The notes: generated by a model from the letters alone, not told the origin. DNA of 33,165 nt from Maritalea sp047634455 (GCF_047634455.1 NZ_JBLIAI010000027.1:1-33165), one strand, 5' to 3'. Positions 15,840 through 24,024 are shown, counted from the first letter of the stretch. Made by a program: numbers and translations.

Positions 15840-18260
15840 ATGACTTTCAATACAAGATATTTGAAAATCTTTTTCGGTCTTGGCTCCTTGTTGGCCGTTG
15901 CAGCCTGCTCCGACCTGCAACCTGCTGGCACACCCGCGCCGCTGCCACCTGCGCCAACAACGGTTTTTTATACTGGGTATGGTGTTACGCCGACACAGTC
16001 GCAAATTGATGCCGTGCGCAATAATTCACAATTCAAGGGAATTGATGGCATAATCGGTCGCCCGGCTGAGCTGAAAAACTATGCGTTGATGGGCATAGAC
16101 TACGCCCACGCCGCGGGTTTGAAAGGTAGCGGTCAAACGATAGCGGTTGTTGATAATGGTTTTGAGCGAACACATGTGCTGCTGGGTGCCAATGGCCGCA
16201 CTGTAACTTTCTTTGATAATCCGGACACCGCTACCCACGGAACCGCCGTGGCTTCAGTGGCCGCAGGCAGTCAGGGTACCGCAGCGCCGATGCATGGGGT
16301 TGCGCCGCTTGCAAACCTCTTCCTTGCGGACTGGAATGGCGGCATGGCAGGAATTGCCACCAAGTTTTTGGCGGCAAAGGCGGCGGGGGCTATTGTTGTC
16401 AATAATTCTTGGGGACCGACCAGCATCTATTCGGGTGAGGAAATCACAACGGACGAAGTGCAAGCATTTATCAATGGCGGTCAAACGCTTGAGCAAGCGC
16501 TTCAATCAGCGTCTGGCTGGACAAATTGGGATCAGTTTTTAAGCGCTTCGCGTTCGTTTGGGCAGACAGGCATTGTGGTGGTTGCTGCATCTAACAATCA
16601 GGCTGGCAAGTTCAACTATTCAGCGGGGGCCAGCAAATCCGAACTGTTGAGCTCGCTGCCGTTATTGTCCGCTGATCTTGCTGATGCATGGTTGAAGGTC
16701 ATTAGTTTTCAGTATGATGTTGGACTGAACGGCCAAAATCAAAATATCGTCACCAATCGATATTTGGCGTCAGAACCGTGTGGCGCTATGGCGAAAGAGT
16801 GCTTGTCGCTGCCCTCGCAATCTATCGTTGCCCCATATTCGGGGGGCTACCCCACCATTTCGGGGACATCTTTTGGCGCGCCAATGGTCTCGGGTATGAT
16901 CGCGCTATTGGCAGAAGCATTCCCATCCTTGAGTGCCGTCAACTTAAAAGAGCGCTTGCTGGCCTCGGCTGACAATAGCTATTTTGCGGCGGGCGAGGTT
17001 ATCGGCACCGAGACGTTTGCCAATGCTTTTGCGCATGATTATTCAGACAAATGGGGACATGGCACCCCCGATGTTGGGGCCGCGCTTCGCCCAATCGGCA
17101 CCGTTTCGATTGTTAAAGGTGAAAACCTTGCGACGGCCGAACGCATTGGCGTTGAACAATCCGGTTTAGTTCTTTCGACTCCGTTTGGTGGCGAACAGAC
17201 TGAGAAGTTGCGCAACACCAAAATCGCGGTATTCGATGATCTGAACGGAAACTTTGATATAAAATTGGGTGACTTGGTGGCCGACGCTGATGGGGACGCC
17301 ATGACGCGCAAAGCGTTTTCTAAGCTGACCAATAGGGAATTGGGGGCTGCCAGTTTAAGCTGGAGTGCATCGGTTGGGTTTGGCAATGCGACCGCTATTG
17401 GGGTCGGATTTTCAGACGGGCTGAACGAAAATGCGCCGAATGAAATCGGACAATTTGGATTCGTACGCGGGTTTGACGGTCCTTTGTCGCTAAACGAGCA
17501 GCGTTCTCGGCCCGACGTTTTTAAAGACGCATATAGTTTGCTTGGGCTAAACGGCGAAACGGCGATGGCATTTGCCGATCAGCCGATCGGCGGCGAAACT
17601 GTGCTGCGTACATTTGGATTTATGTCGAATAGCGTTCTGGATCAAACGGACGTGAATTTTGGCGCTGGTGCTTTGTTATCGCACCAATTCAATGCGGAAA
17701 CTGAGTTGCGGTTTGGCGCAACCTTGTTCTCTGAGGCGAATAGTTTTGCGGGCATCACAGGTGGCGGTGCCTTTGAAAACGATACGCAAAACCTGTTTCA
17801 GTTGGCTGAAGTTGGGTTTAAGCGTTCACTTGGCGAACGCGTGCAATTGTTTGCAAATTACGAATATGCGTGGGCGCTGGACGATGGTTTTGGTGCGCAA
17901 GGGATTGTCAGCATGTCTGGCGCGCAACTGTCGGGTTATGAATTTGGCATAACCGCAAGTGATGTGTTGCTTGGCCGCGATACGCTCACCCTTGCTGTTT
18001 CTGCGCCGTTGGCATTTTCCGCCGGCACGATGAACATGACGCTGCCGGTGGGCAGAACAGCGAACGGCGATATCTTATACGATGAGTTCGCCACGTCTCT
18101 TGGTGTCAACAACCGTCAGATTGACGTTGGTGCAACATATGTATTTGCACCCTCCGATTCATTGTCATATTCGCTTGCAGGGCAATATAGCTTTAATGCT
18201 GGGCACTTGGCCGGAAATCGCGATTTTAGGGTGATGGCGGGATTTCAATCGAACTATTAG
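15840..18260 (+). CDS. Lipid-anchored subtilisin-like (S8) serine protease with C-terminal beta-barrel-like domain
   Basis: An 806-residue exported protease. The signal peptide ends in a lipobox VAAC (Cys23), followed by a Pro/Ala linker (TPAPLPPAP). The S8 domain spans about residues 85-415, with catalytic Asp105 (VVDNGF), His133 (HGTAVA) and Ser344 (SGTSFGAPM), plus an oxyanion Asn in VVAASNNQAG. Residues 466-486 (DDLNGNFDIKLGD, then DADGD) resemble a calcium-binding loop. From about 530 to the end the sequence has alternating hydrophobic/polar strands and many Gly and aromatic residues, as in autotransporter beta barrels, ending in Tyr rather than the usual Phe. The layout resembles the Neisseria lipid-linked autotransporter NalP. 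Its last 35 bases overlap the convergent EamA gene. The substrate is unknown. Confidence 0.85.
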   Translation: MTFNTRYLKIFFGLGSLLAVAACSDLQPAGTPAPLPPAPTTVFYTGYGVTPTQSQIDAVRNNSQFKGIDGIIGRPAELKNYALMGIDYAHAAGLKGSGQTIAVVDNGFERTHVLLGANGRTVTFFDNPDTATHGTAVASVAAGSQGTAAPMHGVAPLANLFLADWNGGMAGIATKFLAAKAAGAIVVNNSWGPTSIYSGEEITTDEVQAFINGGQTLEQALQSASGWTNWDQFLSASRSFGQTGIVVVAASNNQAGKFNYSAGASKSELLSSLPLLSADLADAWLKVISFQYDVGLNGQNQNIVTNRYLASEPCGAMAKECLSLPSQSIVAPYSGGYPTISGTSFGAPMVSGMIALLAEAFPSLSAVNLKERLLASADNSYFAAGEVIGTETFANAFAHDYSDKWGHGTPDVGAALRPIGTVSIVKGENLATAERIGVEQSGLVLSTPFGGEQTEKLRNTKIAVFDDLNGNFDIKLGDLVADADGDAMTRKAFSKLTNRELGAASLSWSASVGFGNATAIGVGFSDGLNENAPNEIGQFGFVRGFDGPLSLNEQRSRPDVFKDAYSLLGLNGETAMAFADQPIGGETVLRTFGFMSNSVLDQTDVNFGAGALLSHQFNAETELRFGATLFSEANSFAGITGGGAFENDTQNLFQLAEVGFKRSLGERVQLFANYEYAWALDDGFGAQGIVSMSGAQLSGYEFGITASDVLLGRDTLTLAVSAPLAFSAGTMNMTLPVGRTANGDILYDEFATSLGVNNRQIDVGATYVFAPSDSLSYSLAGQYSFNAGHLAGNRDFRVMAGFQSNY

Positions 18261-19176
18261 ACGTTGGCGATTGCGCATGCTGTTCTCGATAGAACACGTA
18301 CAGGCCAGAGCTGAGGATTATTGCGATACCGAGCCAGGTGAGGGCGTCTGGGAAATCGCCAAACACAACATATCCGAGAATAGTCGCGGCAACAATTTCT
18401 ATATATTGAAACGGCGCTAACACGCTTGCTGGTGCGCGTTTAAACGCTTCGGCGATTAACGTATAGGCGAGCACACCAATCGCGGCGGAGAGGATAAACC
18501 ATCCCCAATGGGAGGCCTGAGGCCAGCTGAATTGTAAGTCCTCAAGACCGGCAAATGATCCGGCAGATATTGCGATTGCCAGAAAGCCAGTGCCAATCAA
18601 AGTTGCCCAGCCTTGGACGGCGATGCCATCTACCTTGCCTTGGAGTTGCTTGGTCACGGTAAAATATCCCGCCATGAAAATTGCGGTAAAAACTGGCATG
18701 ATGGCGTACATGCCAAAGGACGCGTAATTCGGTCGAATGATGATCAATGCGCCCAAAAGACCCACACAGCAGGCTGTGATGCGCCGCCAGCCGACTTTTT
18801 CGCCAAGGAAAATTATCGAAAAGAAAACCAGGATCAACGGTTCAACAAAAAAGATCGCGACGAACGTTGCAACGGGCAGAACACTTAGCCCCAGCATCAA
18901 GGTGAGCATTGTCATGCAAATAAACCCGCCCAAAAGTGCAAGAGTTCGCCAATGTTGTATCGGAAATCTCAGCTTCTTTCGCGCACCCAAAATGGCCATG
19001 AAGAAGACTGTTTGAACCACAAACCTGAATAGGGCGATGGTGCCTGGTGACAGGAAGGCGGTGAGATATTTTCCAATTGTGTCCATGATTGGCAGCAGCA
19101 ACGCCATTGAGATCATCATGATCATGCCCAAACGGGGGTTGGCATGCTGTTGGGCAAAGGTGGCTTGTTCACTCAT
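18226..19176 (-). CDS. EamA/DMT family transporter
   Basis: A 316-residue inner-membrane protein with about ten helices arranged as two EamA repeats. The first runs from about residue 17 to 150 with FFVEPLILVFFSIIFLGEKVGW, and the second from about 160 to 300 with PFQYIEIVAATILGYVVFGDFPD. This is the drug/metabolite transporter pattern seen in S-adenosylmethionine and amino-acid exporters, but the substrate cannot be read. The start is ATG 19176. The C-terminal tail (AQSPTSNSSIEIPPSP) is encoded across the end of the convergent protease gene, a 35-base overlap, so the last 12 or so residues are probably a free cytoplasmic tail under weak constraint. Confidence 0.9.
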   Translation of the reverse strand: MSEQATFAQQHANPRLGMIMMISMALLLPIMDTIGKYLTAFLSPGTIALFRFVVQTVFFMAILGARKKLRFPIQHWRTLALLGGFICMTMLTLMLGLSVLPVATFVAIFFVEPLILVFFSIIFLGEKVGWRRITACCVGLLGALIIIRPNYASFGMYAIMPVFTAIFMAGYFTVTKQLQGKVDGIAVQGWATLIGTGFLAIAISAGSFAGLEDLQFSWPQASHWGWFILSAAIGVLAYTLIAEAFKRAPASVLAPFQYIEIVAATILGYVVFGDFPDALTWLGIAIILSSGLYVFYREQHAQSPTSNSSIEIPPSP

Positions 19177-19592
19177 ATCGGGCGCTATCCTGGTTTGAAA
19201 AACGAACGACCGCGCCCGATACTGGATGACCAGCGTTTACAGGGGTCTGTTCGCGAATTGTGGTTTGTAGGTATTATTGAGGTTAAAATAACTTTGGTCT
19301 TGGGGCAAGTGACCTTGATCTTAAAAGCGCTGACCGATGCGCGCAAAGGTCTATGTTGTTGAACTGTTGGCAATGGGTGTTGTTGCAAAAGATGTGATGA
19401 CAAAACACAATGATGGCAAAAGGTGGAGCCGGAAAGATCTTTGAATTAGATCGCGTGGTTGGCAAAAAAGACTTGCCTTTTTTCGCAATCACGTTCATAG
19501 AGTTTTCTACGTTTTCAGCCGTCTTTGGCTAACTTGATGCCTGGCTATGCCAGTTAGAATGGTTTTCCCCCTGATATTTGCGAACGTTACCC
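19177..19592. other. Intergenic region without a convincing gene
   Basis: These 416 bases between the EamA start and the csp leader hold only poor frames (for example + to 19362, starting inside the EamA gene in antisense). One weak hairpin with a T-run, GGCAA/TTGCC then T6 (19461-19483), could be a terminator of an unseen small RNA. Near the end, CTAACT (19529-19534) pairs with AGTTAG (19552-19557) around an inner CTGGC-TAT-GCCAG stem. The promoters of both flanking genes must lie here, but none stands out. Confidence 0.4.
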
Positions 19593-19645
19593 CTTTCTTG
19601 CATGTTGCAAGAAGGACAATCCGCTAGATGCGAAACGTATCTAGC
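19593..19645 (+). promoter_or_regulatory. Two strong hairpins in the csp 5' leader
   Basis: Hairpin A (19593-19615) has ten pairs with one G-T and a TGT loop. Hairpin B (19623-19645) has ten pairs with one G-T and an AAA loop, ending 22 bases before the csp ATG. Neither is followed by a T-run, so they are not terminators. Structured 5' leaders that sense temperature are known for cspA-type genes; that role here is inference. Confidence 0.55.
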
Positions 19646-19667
19646 ACACTATAAAATAGGTTTTACC

Positions 19668-19877
19668 ATGGCTAACGGTACAGTTAAATTCTTCAATTCC
19701 ACTAAGGGCTTCGGCTTTATTTCACCAGACGATGGCGGCAAAGATGCATTCGTGCACATTTCAGCTGTTGAACGTTCAGGTCTCTCAGGTCTCGCTGACG
19801 GCCAAAAAGTGTCTTATGACCTTGAAGCTGGTCGCGACGGTCGCGAATCTGCAACAAATCTTGAAGTTTTGGACTAA
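19668..19877 (+). CDS. Cold-shock protein, CspA family
   Basis: A 69-residue single cold-shock domain with RNP-1-like KGFGFI (residues 13-18) and RNP-2-like DAFVHIS (26-32). It binds single-stranded RNA or DNA and acts as an RNA chaperone. The open frame extends 30 codons upstream, but ATG 19668 (MANGTVKFFN) is the universal family start and the upstream part is the hairpin-forming leader. A weak TAGG lies seven bases before the ATG. A strong terminator follows 27 bases after the stop. Whether it is induced by cold or growth phase is not visible. Confidence 0.96.
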   Translation: MANGTVKFFNSTKGFGFISPDDGGKDAFVHISAVERSGLSGLADGQKVSYDLEAGRDGRESATNLEVLD

Positions 19878-19904
19878 GTCCATTTCGACTGCGAATTTGA
19901 AAAA

Positions 19905-19929
19905 GGCCACCCTCTGGGTGGCCTTTTTT
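19905..19929. terminator. Bidirectional terminator between csp and the vWA gene
   Basis: GGCCACCC (19905-19912), loop TCT and GGGTGGCC (19916-19923) make a perfect eight-pair stem with T6 after it and A4 before it. It can end both the rightward csp transcript and the leftward vWA transcript. Confidence 0.9.
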
Positions 19930-19938
19930 GTTTGTTGA

Positions 19939-22140
19939 CTAATCAATTTTCAAAGGTGCAGTTGCCAGCACTTCGCCTGTGCTTTTCACTTTATACCGCA
20001 CCTCGTAATCACCAGCTTCTTCTGGCGCATAGATAAACAACGGGCTGCCTTGCACCGTGCCGGCATTGCCGAGCGGGGTTTCATTTGCACTTGCCCCAAC
20101 CCCAACAATCTCAATTGTATCTCCTTTGGCCGCAGGCCCTGTCCAACTGACTTCGATGGCATCGCCTGCTTTGGCAACAGCTGGCGCTGATATGCTGGCG
20201 CTAGCCGGTTTGAGGACGATTTGCAGGCTCGCCAGTGTTCTGTCAGATGATCCAATGACATAGCGGATTTCAAATGTACCTAGGGCTTTTGGTAACTTGA
20301 TTTTTGCTGGTGAGCCATTTTGCGTGTAGGCATAGTCGTTGTAGCTACCTTCGTCGGCACCAATTTCGACCACCGTAATGTAGTCACTTTTTGCATTTGG
20401 TCCTGTCCAGTTGACCTTAATTTCTCCGCCAGGAATGGCCGGTCCCATCAACTCTAATGTCGCTGACACTTGTGTTGTTGAAATTGGCCGCGACACGAGG
20501 GTTCGGTCGCTCGTTGCCAAAACATATCGCAGCTCAAAATTGCCGATTGCATCCGGCGCTGAGATTTTTGCGGGTGAGCCATTTTGCGCATAAGCGTAGT
20601 CTTTATAAGTGCCGTCTGGTGCGCCTATTTCGACAATTGTAATGTAATCGCTTTTGTTGGCTGGGCCGGTCCAAATAACCTCAAACTCAGAGCCCGCTGG
20701 TACGCTTTCAGGTGCCTCTAGGGTTCCTGAAACGGCCGTGACTTCAATTTTTGTTGAAGCGAGGGTACGTTTTGACGCGCCGATCACATAGCGGACCTCA
20801 TATTCCCCAAGGCCGTCAGGTGCTTGAATTTTGGCTGGGTTTGCATTTTTCGCATAGGCATAGTCTTTGTACGTGCCTTCTTCAGCACCAACCTCAACAA
20901 TTGTAATATAGTCGGTTTTATATGCAGGTCCTGTCCAGTCCACTTCAAATTCTGCACCAGCGGCGACCTGAGCAGGTGCTACGACCGAGCCGGTAATAGC
21001 CACAACTTCAATATCTGCAGAACCCAGCGTTTTGCGGGTTTGCCCATGCACATAGCGCACTTCATAGGCCCCCAACCCGTCGGGTGCAATAATTTTAGAT
21101 GGGTTGCCATTTTGTGTGTAGGCGTAATCATTATAGACGCCTTCATCGGCACCTTTTTCGACGATGGTGACATAGTCACTTTTGTCTGCGGGGCCATCCC
21201 AAATTACCTCAAATTCAGCGCCTGCTGCCACCTCTGCTGGGGCTTCAACAGTCGCTGTTAGCCTGATGATCTCCAAAGGTATTTCAAAGTTTTGCGATTT
21301 GATGTCCGCCACTATTTCGATTGCACCGCCACCCGACGCTTCGGGGCCGGACACGCTGACCGTGAAGTTTCCAGCGTTTAGCTTTCCAGTTGCTTTGCCA
21401 AAACCAGAATCGGTCATGACTTCGTTTCCGTCAGGGTCAAGAACACTCCAAGTCAATGAAATGTCGGTGATTTTTGCACCATCTTGGTCCACTGGAACCA
21501 GAGTAACCGATGGGACAATCGCCACAACGGTCTGTTTTAGTGCTGCCGAAAGGGCGTCTGCATTGTCCGCAGAAAAATATTGGCCGCCTGTGTTTTCTGC
21601 CAAACAAGCGACTTGTGCGCCTTCTTCTTTTGATAGACCAAACCCGACCACGTGGGCGGTGAAGTTGGCGCCTTGCGCCTCAAGCTGTTGACCGAGTTCG
21701 CACACATTTGCGCTGCAGGTTTCTAAACCGTCGGTGATCAGCACAACCGTTGCTGTGTCTTCGGTATAGCGAAGTTCTTCTGCAGCCCGTTTCACGGCTG
21801 CACTTAGTGGCGTTTTGCCTAAAAACTTCATGCTGTCTGCTTTATCTGCAATGGTGCTGGCCATGCCCAGGGCAGGGGCCACGATAAGTTCAATATCGCC
21901 GCAATCGCCTTTCCTGCGGTGGCCATATGCCATGAAACCAAGTTCTGTCGTTTCGGGGACGCTGGCGAGCACGTCGCGCAAAGTGTCTCTTGCAATTTGG
22001 AGTTTTGGGACGCCGTCAATTTGCCCCCACATCGAACCAGAACCGTCCAAAACAATCATGGTGCGTTCTTGCGCGGTGGCAATGCCCATAAGGCTTGCGA
22101 ATGCTATAATTGTTCCGAAAATCAGTGGTCGAATGCGCAT
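19939..22140 (-). CDS. Exported vWA-domain protein with five tandem C-terminal repeats
   Basis: A 733-residue protein. Residues 1-24 are a signal peptide ending ATAQ. A von Willebrand A domain (about 27-207) keeps the metal-ion-dependent adhesion site: Asp32-Gly-Ser34-Gly-Ser36, Thr110 (GKTPL) and Asp137 (ITDGLE). A linker beta domain covers about 208-295. Then come five repeats of about 87 residues (starting near 296, 383, 471, 558 and 646), each with a WTGP-type turn and, in the first four, a DYAYTQNGSPAKI-like segment and an ELRYV strand. ATG 22140 has GGGGAGGA eight bases upstream; the longer frame adds 27 residues before the signal peptide. It is probably periplasmic or surface-bound; the ligand is unknown. 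No secretion genes adjoin it. Confidence 0.88.
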   Translation of the reverse strand: MRIRPLIFGTIIAFASLMGIATAQERTMIVLDGSGSMWGQIDGVPKLQIARDTLRDVLASVPETTELGFMAYGHRRKGDCGDIELIVAPALGMASTIADKADSMKFLGKTPLSAAVKRAAEELRYTEDTATVVLITDGLETCSANVCELGQQLEAQGANFTAHVVGFGLSKEEGAQVACLAENTGGQYFSADNADALSAALKQTVVAIVPSVTLVPVDQDGAKITDISLTWSVLDPDGNEVMTDSGFGKATGKLNAGNFTVSVSGPEASGGGAIEIVADIKSQNFEIPLEIIRLTATVEAPAEVAAGAEFEVIWDGPADKSDYVTIVEKGADEGVYNDYAYTQNGNPSKIIAPDGLGAYEVRYVHGQTRKTLGSADIEVVAITGSVVAPAQVAAGAEFEVDWTGPAYKTDYITIVEVGAEEGTYKDYAYAKNANPAKIQAPDGLGEYEVRYVIGASKRTLASTKIEVTAVSGTLEAPESVPAGSEFEVIWTGPANKSDYITIVEIGAPDGTYKDYAYAQNGSPAKISAPDAIGNFELRYVLATSDRTLVSRPISTTQVSATLELMGPAIPGGEIKVNWTGPNAKSDYITVVEIGADEGSYNDYAYTQNGSPAKIKLPKALGTFEIRYVIGSSDRTLASLQIVLKPASASISAPAVAKAGDAIEVSWTGPAAKGDTIEIVGVGASANETPLGNAGTVQGSPLFIYAPEEAGDYEVRYKVKSTGEVLATAPLKID
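19942..21255 (-). repeat. Five tandem protein-coding repeats of about 262 bases
   Basis: In-frame repeats within the vWA gene at about 21255-20995, 20994-20731, 20730-20470, 20469-20206 and 20205-19942. Repeats 1-4 are close to each other at protein level; repeat 5 has diverged and lost the DYAY segment. The unit length is nearly constant (86-88 codons), as expected for a string of small beta-sandwich domains. Confidence 0.8.
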
Positions 22141-22242
22141 AGTGTCCTCCCCAGAACCCGTGAATTGGTTTTCATTAATCTGCTTCAAACCGCGTTTTGC
22201 AGCAATAGCGAGAAAAACCATTCTTTTTTAGAGCTAAAGTTG

Positions 22243-22257
22243 GCACAAGTATTGTGC
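22243..22257. promoter_or_regulatory. Inverted repeat, possible operator
   Basis: GCACAA-GTA-TTGTGC is a perfect six-base inverted repeat just before an FNR-like box, between the divergent vWA and metY genes. It resembles a repressor site, but no regulator can be assigned. Confidence 0.35.
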
Positions 22258-22262
22258 ATTGC

Positions 22263-22276
22263 TTGATGATTATCAA
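22263..22276. promoter_or_regulatory. Perfect FNR/FixK/Anr consensus box
   Basis: TTGAT-GATT-ATCAA matches the consensus at ten of ten defined positions. About 0.03 such sites would be expected by chance in this window with even base composition. It lies 133 bases before metY and 123 bases before the vWA gene. No good -10 box is placed at the usual distance in either direction, so the target is undecided. Confidence 0.5.
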
Positions 22277-22408
22277 GGTGATTAAGTGCCATAGGGCAAA
22301 TGTGTGGAAATTGGTTCCGTTGTTCCTAAGATGCGTCAATCTGACTAGTTATTGCCCCGCTTTGTTTGCTAAATTTGGTTTAGAAAATCAAACCTCAAGG
22401 ACAGACCG

Positions 22409-23677
22409 ATGAAACTTGAATCCCTCGCGCTTCACCATGGCTATACATCTGAGGCCACCACCAAGGCAGCGGCCGTACCGATTTATCAAACAACGTCATA
22501 CACTTTTGATGACACCCAGCATGGGGCTGATTTGTTTGACCTTAAGGTTGCAGGCAACATTTACACCCGCATCATGAACCCAACGACTGCTGTGCTCGAG
22601 CAACGGGTTGCGGAAATGGAAGGCGGGATTGCCGGGCTTGCTTTGGCATCTGGCATGTCAGCCATTACTTATGCCATTCAAACTATTGCAGAAGCTGGCG
22701 ACAATATTGTCTCTGTGGCGCAGCTTTATGGCGGCACTTACAATCTATTTTCTCACACTTTCCCGCGCCAAGGCATTGACGTGCGCATGGTTGATGCGGG
22801 CTTTGAAGGGATCGAAAAGCTGTTTGATGCGAACACGAAGGCTGTGTTCTGCGAAAGCATCGGCAACCCGGCGGGCAACATCGTTGACATCAAAAAATTG
22901 GCAGAAATCGCCCATGCGCATGGCGTGCCACTGATCGTTGATAATACCGTTGCAACCCCCTATTTGTGCCGCCCGTTTGAATTGGGTGCAGACATTGTTG
23001 TGCATTCCTTGACCAAATATATTGGCGGTCACGGTACCTCAATCGGCGGCATAATTGTTGATAGCGGTAAGTTTGATTGGGCCGCCAACAAAGAACGTTT
23101 CCCAATGTTGAACGAGCCTGATCCATCTTACCACGGTGTTGTTTATACTGAGGCTTTGGGCGAGGCGGCCTTCATTGGCCGTGCACGCGTTGTGCCTTTG
23201 CGCAATACTGGGGCTGCGATTTCGCCAATGAATGCGTTCTTGATTTTGCAGGGGCTTGAAACACTCGGGCTTCGCATGGAGCGTCATTGTGAAAACGCGC
23301 AAAAAGTTGCTGAATATCTTGAGAGTCACGACAAAATCGCATGGGTGAATTACGCGGGCCTGACGTCGTCGCCTTACCACGAGCTTGCAAAGAAGATTTC
23401 GAGCGGCAAAGCGTCTGGCATTTTAAGCTTCGGCATCAAGGGCGACCGCGCAAATGGCGGTAAGTTTATTGATGGTCTGAACATGATCTTGCGGTTGGTC
23501 AATATTGGCGATGCGAAGTCTCTGGCTTGCCACCCAGCCTCAACAACCCACCGCCAACTCAGCGCAGACGAATTGAAATCAGCAGGGGTTTCTGAAGACC
23601 TCGTGCGGATTTCAGTCGGCATCGAGCATGTTGACGATATTATTGCTGATATTGAGCAGGCGTTGGCTGCGGTTTAG
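22409..23677 (+). CDS. metY: O-acetylhomoserine sulfhydrylase (aminocarboxypropyltransferase)
   Basis: A 422-residue PLP enzyme of the Cys/Met metabolism family, making homocysteine from O-acetylhomoserine and sulfide (direct sulfhydrylation) for methionine synthesis. The start ESLALHHGYTSEATTKAAAV with VPIYQTTSYTFDD, the YTRIMNPT motif, Asp178 (VDNTVATPY) and the PLP lysine Lys203 in VHSLTKYIGGHGT are typical of MetY rather than the shorter MetB/MetZ. The start has CAAGGA upstream. I looked for a SAM-II riboswitch in the leader and did not find a convincing one. A ten-pair hairpin follows the stop. Confidence 0.94.
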   Translation: MKLESLALHHGYTSEATTKAAAVPIYQTTSYTFDDTQHGADLFDLKVAGNIYTRIMNPTTAVLEQRVAEMEGGIAGLALASGMSAITYAIQTIAEAGDNIVSVAQLYGGTYNLFSHTFPRQGIDVRMVDAGFEGIEKLFDANTKAVFCESIGNPAGNIVDIKKLAEIAHAHGVPLIVDNTVATPYLCRPFELGADIVVHSLTKYIGGHGTSIGGIIVDSGKFDWAANKERFPMLNEPDPSYHGVVYTEALGEAAFIGRARVVPLRNTGAAISPMNAFLILQGLETLGLRMERHCENAQKVAEYLESHDKIAWVNYAGLTSSPYHELAKKISSGKASGILSFGIKGDRANGGKFIDGLNMILRLVNIGDAKSLACHPASTTHRQLSADELKSAGVSEDLVRISVGIEHVDDIIADIEQALAAV

Positions 23678-23689
23678 TGTATTGATCTG

Positions 23690-23714
23690 CGGGTCGCGCA
23701 ATCAGCGCGGCCCG
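23690..23714 (+). other. Strong hairpin between metY and the ABM gene
   Basis: CGGGTCGCGC (23690-23699), loop AATCA and GCGCGGCCCG (23705-23714) form a ten-pair stem with one G-T pair. The following bases (AATTTG) are not a proper T-run, so termination would be poor. It may reduce read-through or stabilise the metY mRNA end. Confidence 0.5.
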
Positions 23715-23736
23715 AATTTGAGATGAAAGAAACACT

Positions 23737-24024
23737 GTGTCAGACAAACTCGTCTATCTAAACGGGCATATGGATGTGCCAGCGGATCGTATTGCTAAGG
23801 TTGAGGCCGCGTTGCCGTTGCATATCGAACTCACGCGTGGCGAGCCAGGCTGTGTATCGTTTGATGTGGTGCCATCCACTCAAATTGAGGGGCGGTTTAA
23901 AGTGGCGGAATTGTTTGTCGACCAAGCCGCTTTTGATGCGCACCAGAAGCGCACCAAGGCGTCCGAATGGTTTCGGGTAACTGAAGGTATTCCGCGGGAA
24001 TTTGAAATTCGGGTCGGCGAATAG
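23737..24024 (+). CDS. Putative quinol monooxygenase (ABM/YgiN-like)
   Basis: A 95-residue protein with the antibiotic-biosynthesis-monooxygenase fold pattern: a first strand (KLVYLNGHMDVPADR), the middle motif HIELTRGEPGCVSFDVVPS, a strand FKVAELFVDQAAFDAHQKRT and a C-terminal region with WFRV. Relatives oxidise quinols or act as small stress proteins, usually as dimers; the substrate is unknown. The start is GTG 23737 with a weak purine-rich GAAAGAA before it. It lies 59 bases after metY, behind a hairpin, so it may be partly read from metY. A TetR gene follows 142 bases later and may regulate it. Confidence 0.8.
   Translation: MSDKLVYLNGHMDVPADRIAKVEAALPLHIELTRGEPGCVSFDVVPSTQIEGRFKVAELFVDQAAFDAHQKRTKASEWFRVTEGIPREFEIRVGE

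Noticed and set aside
19144..19362. 72-codon plus-strand ORF after the EamA start
   Set aside because: It begins antisense inside the EamA gene, has no ribosome-binding site and no recognisable protein pattern.
19649..19660. TATAAA just before csp as a -10 box
   Set aside because: No -35 match lies at the proper distance, and it would make an almost leaderless mRNA while leaving the two hairpins unexplained.
19942..21255. CRISPR-like or DNA repeat array
   Set aside because: The repeats are about 262 bases long, stay in frame and encode similar protein domains.
21182..21691. 169-codon plus-strand frame
   Set aside because: It is the antisense shadow of the vWA gene; the minus strand has the signal peptide, MIDAS motif and ribosome-binding site.
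22241..22257. Sigma-54 promoter (TGGCAC...TTG)
   Set aside because: The GG element is present, but GT stands where the -12 GC should be, and the sequence is better explained as an inverted repeat.
22277..22408. SAM-II or related riboswitch before metY
   Set aside because: A GCTAAA similar to the end of SAM-II is present, but the preceding stem, the loop and the pseudoknot partner could not be found.
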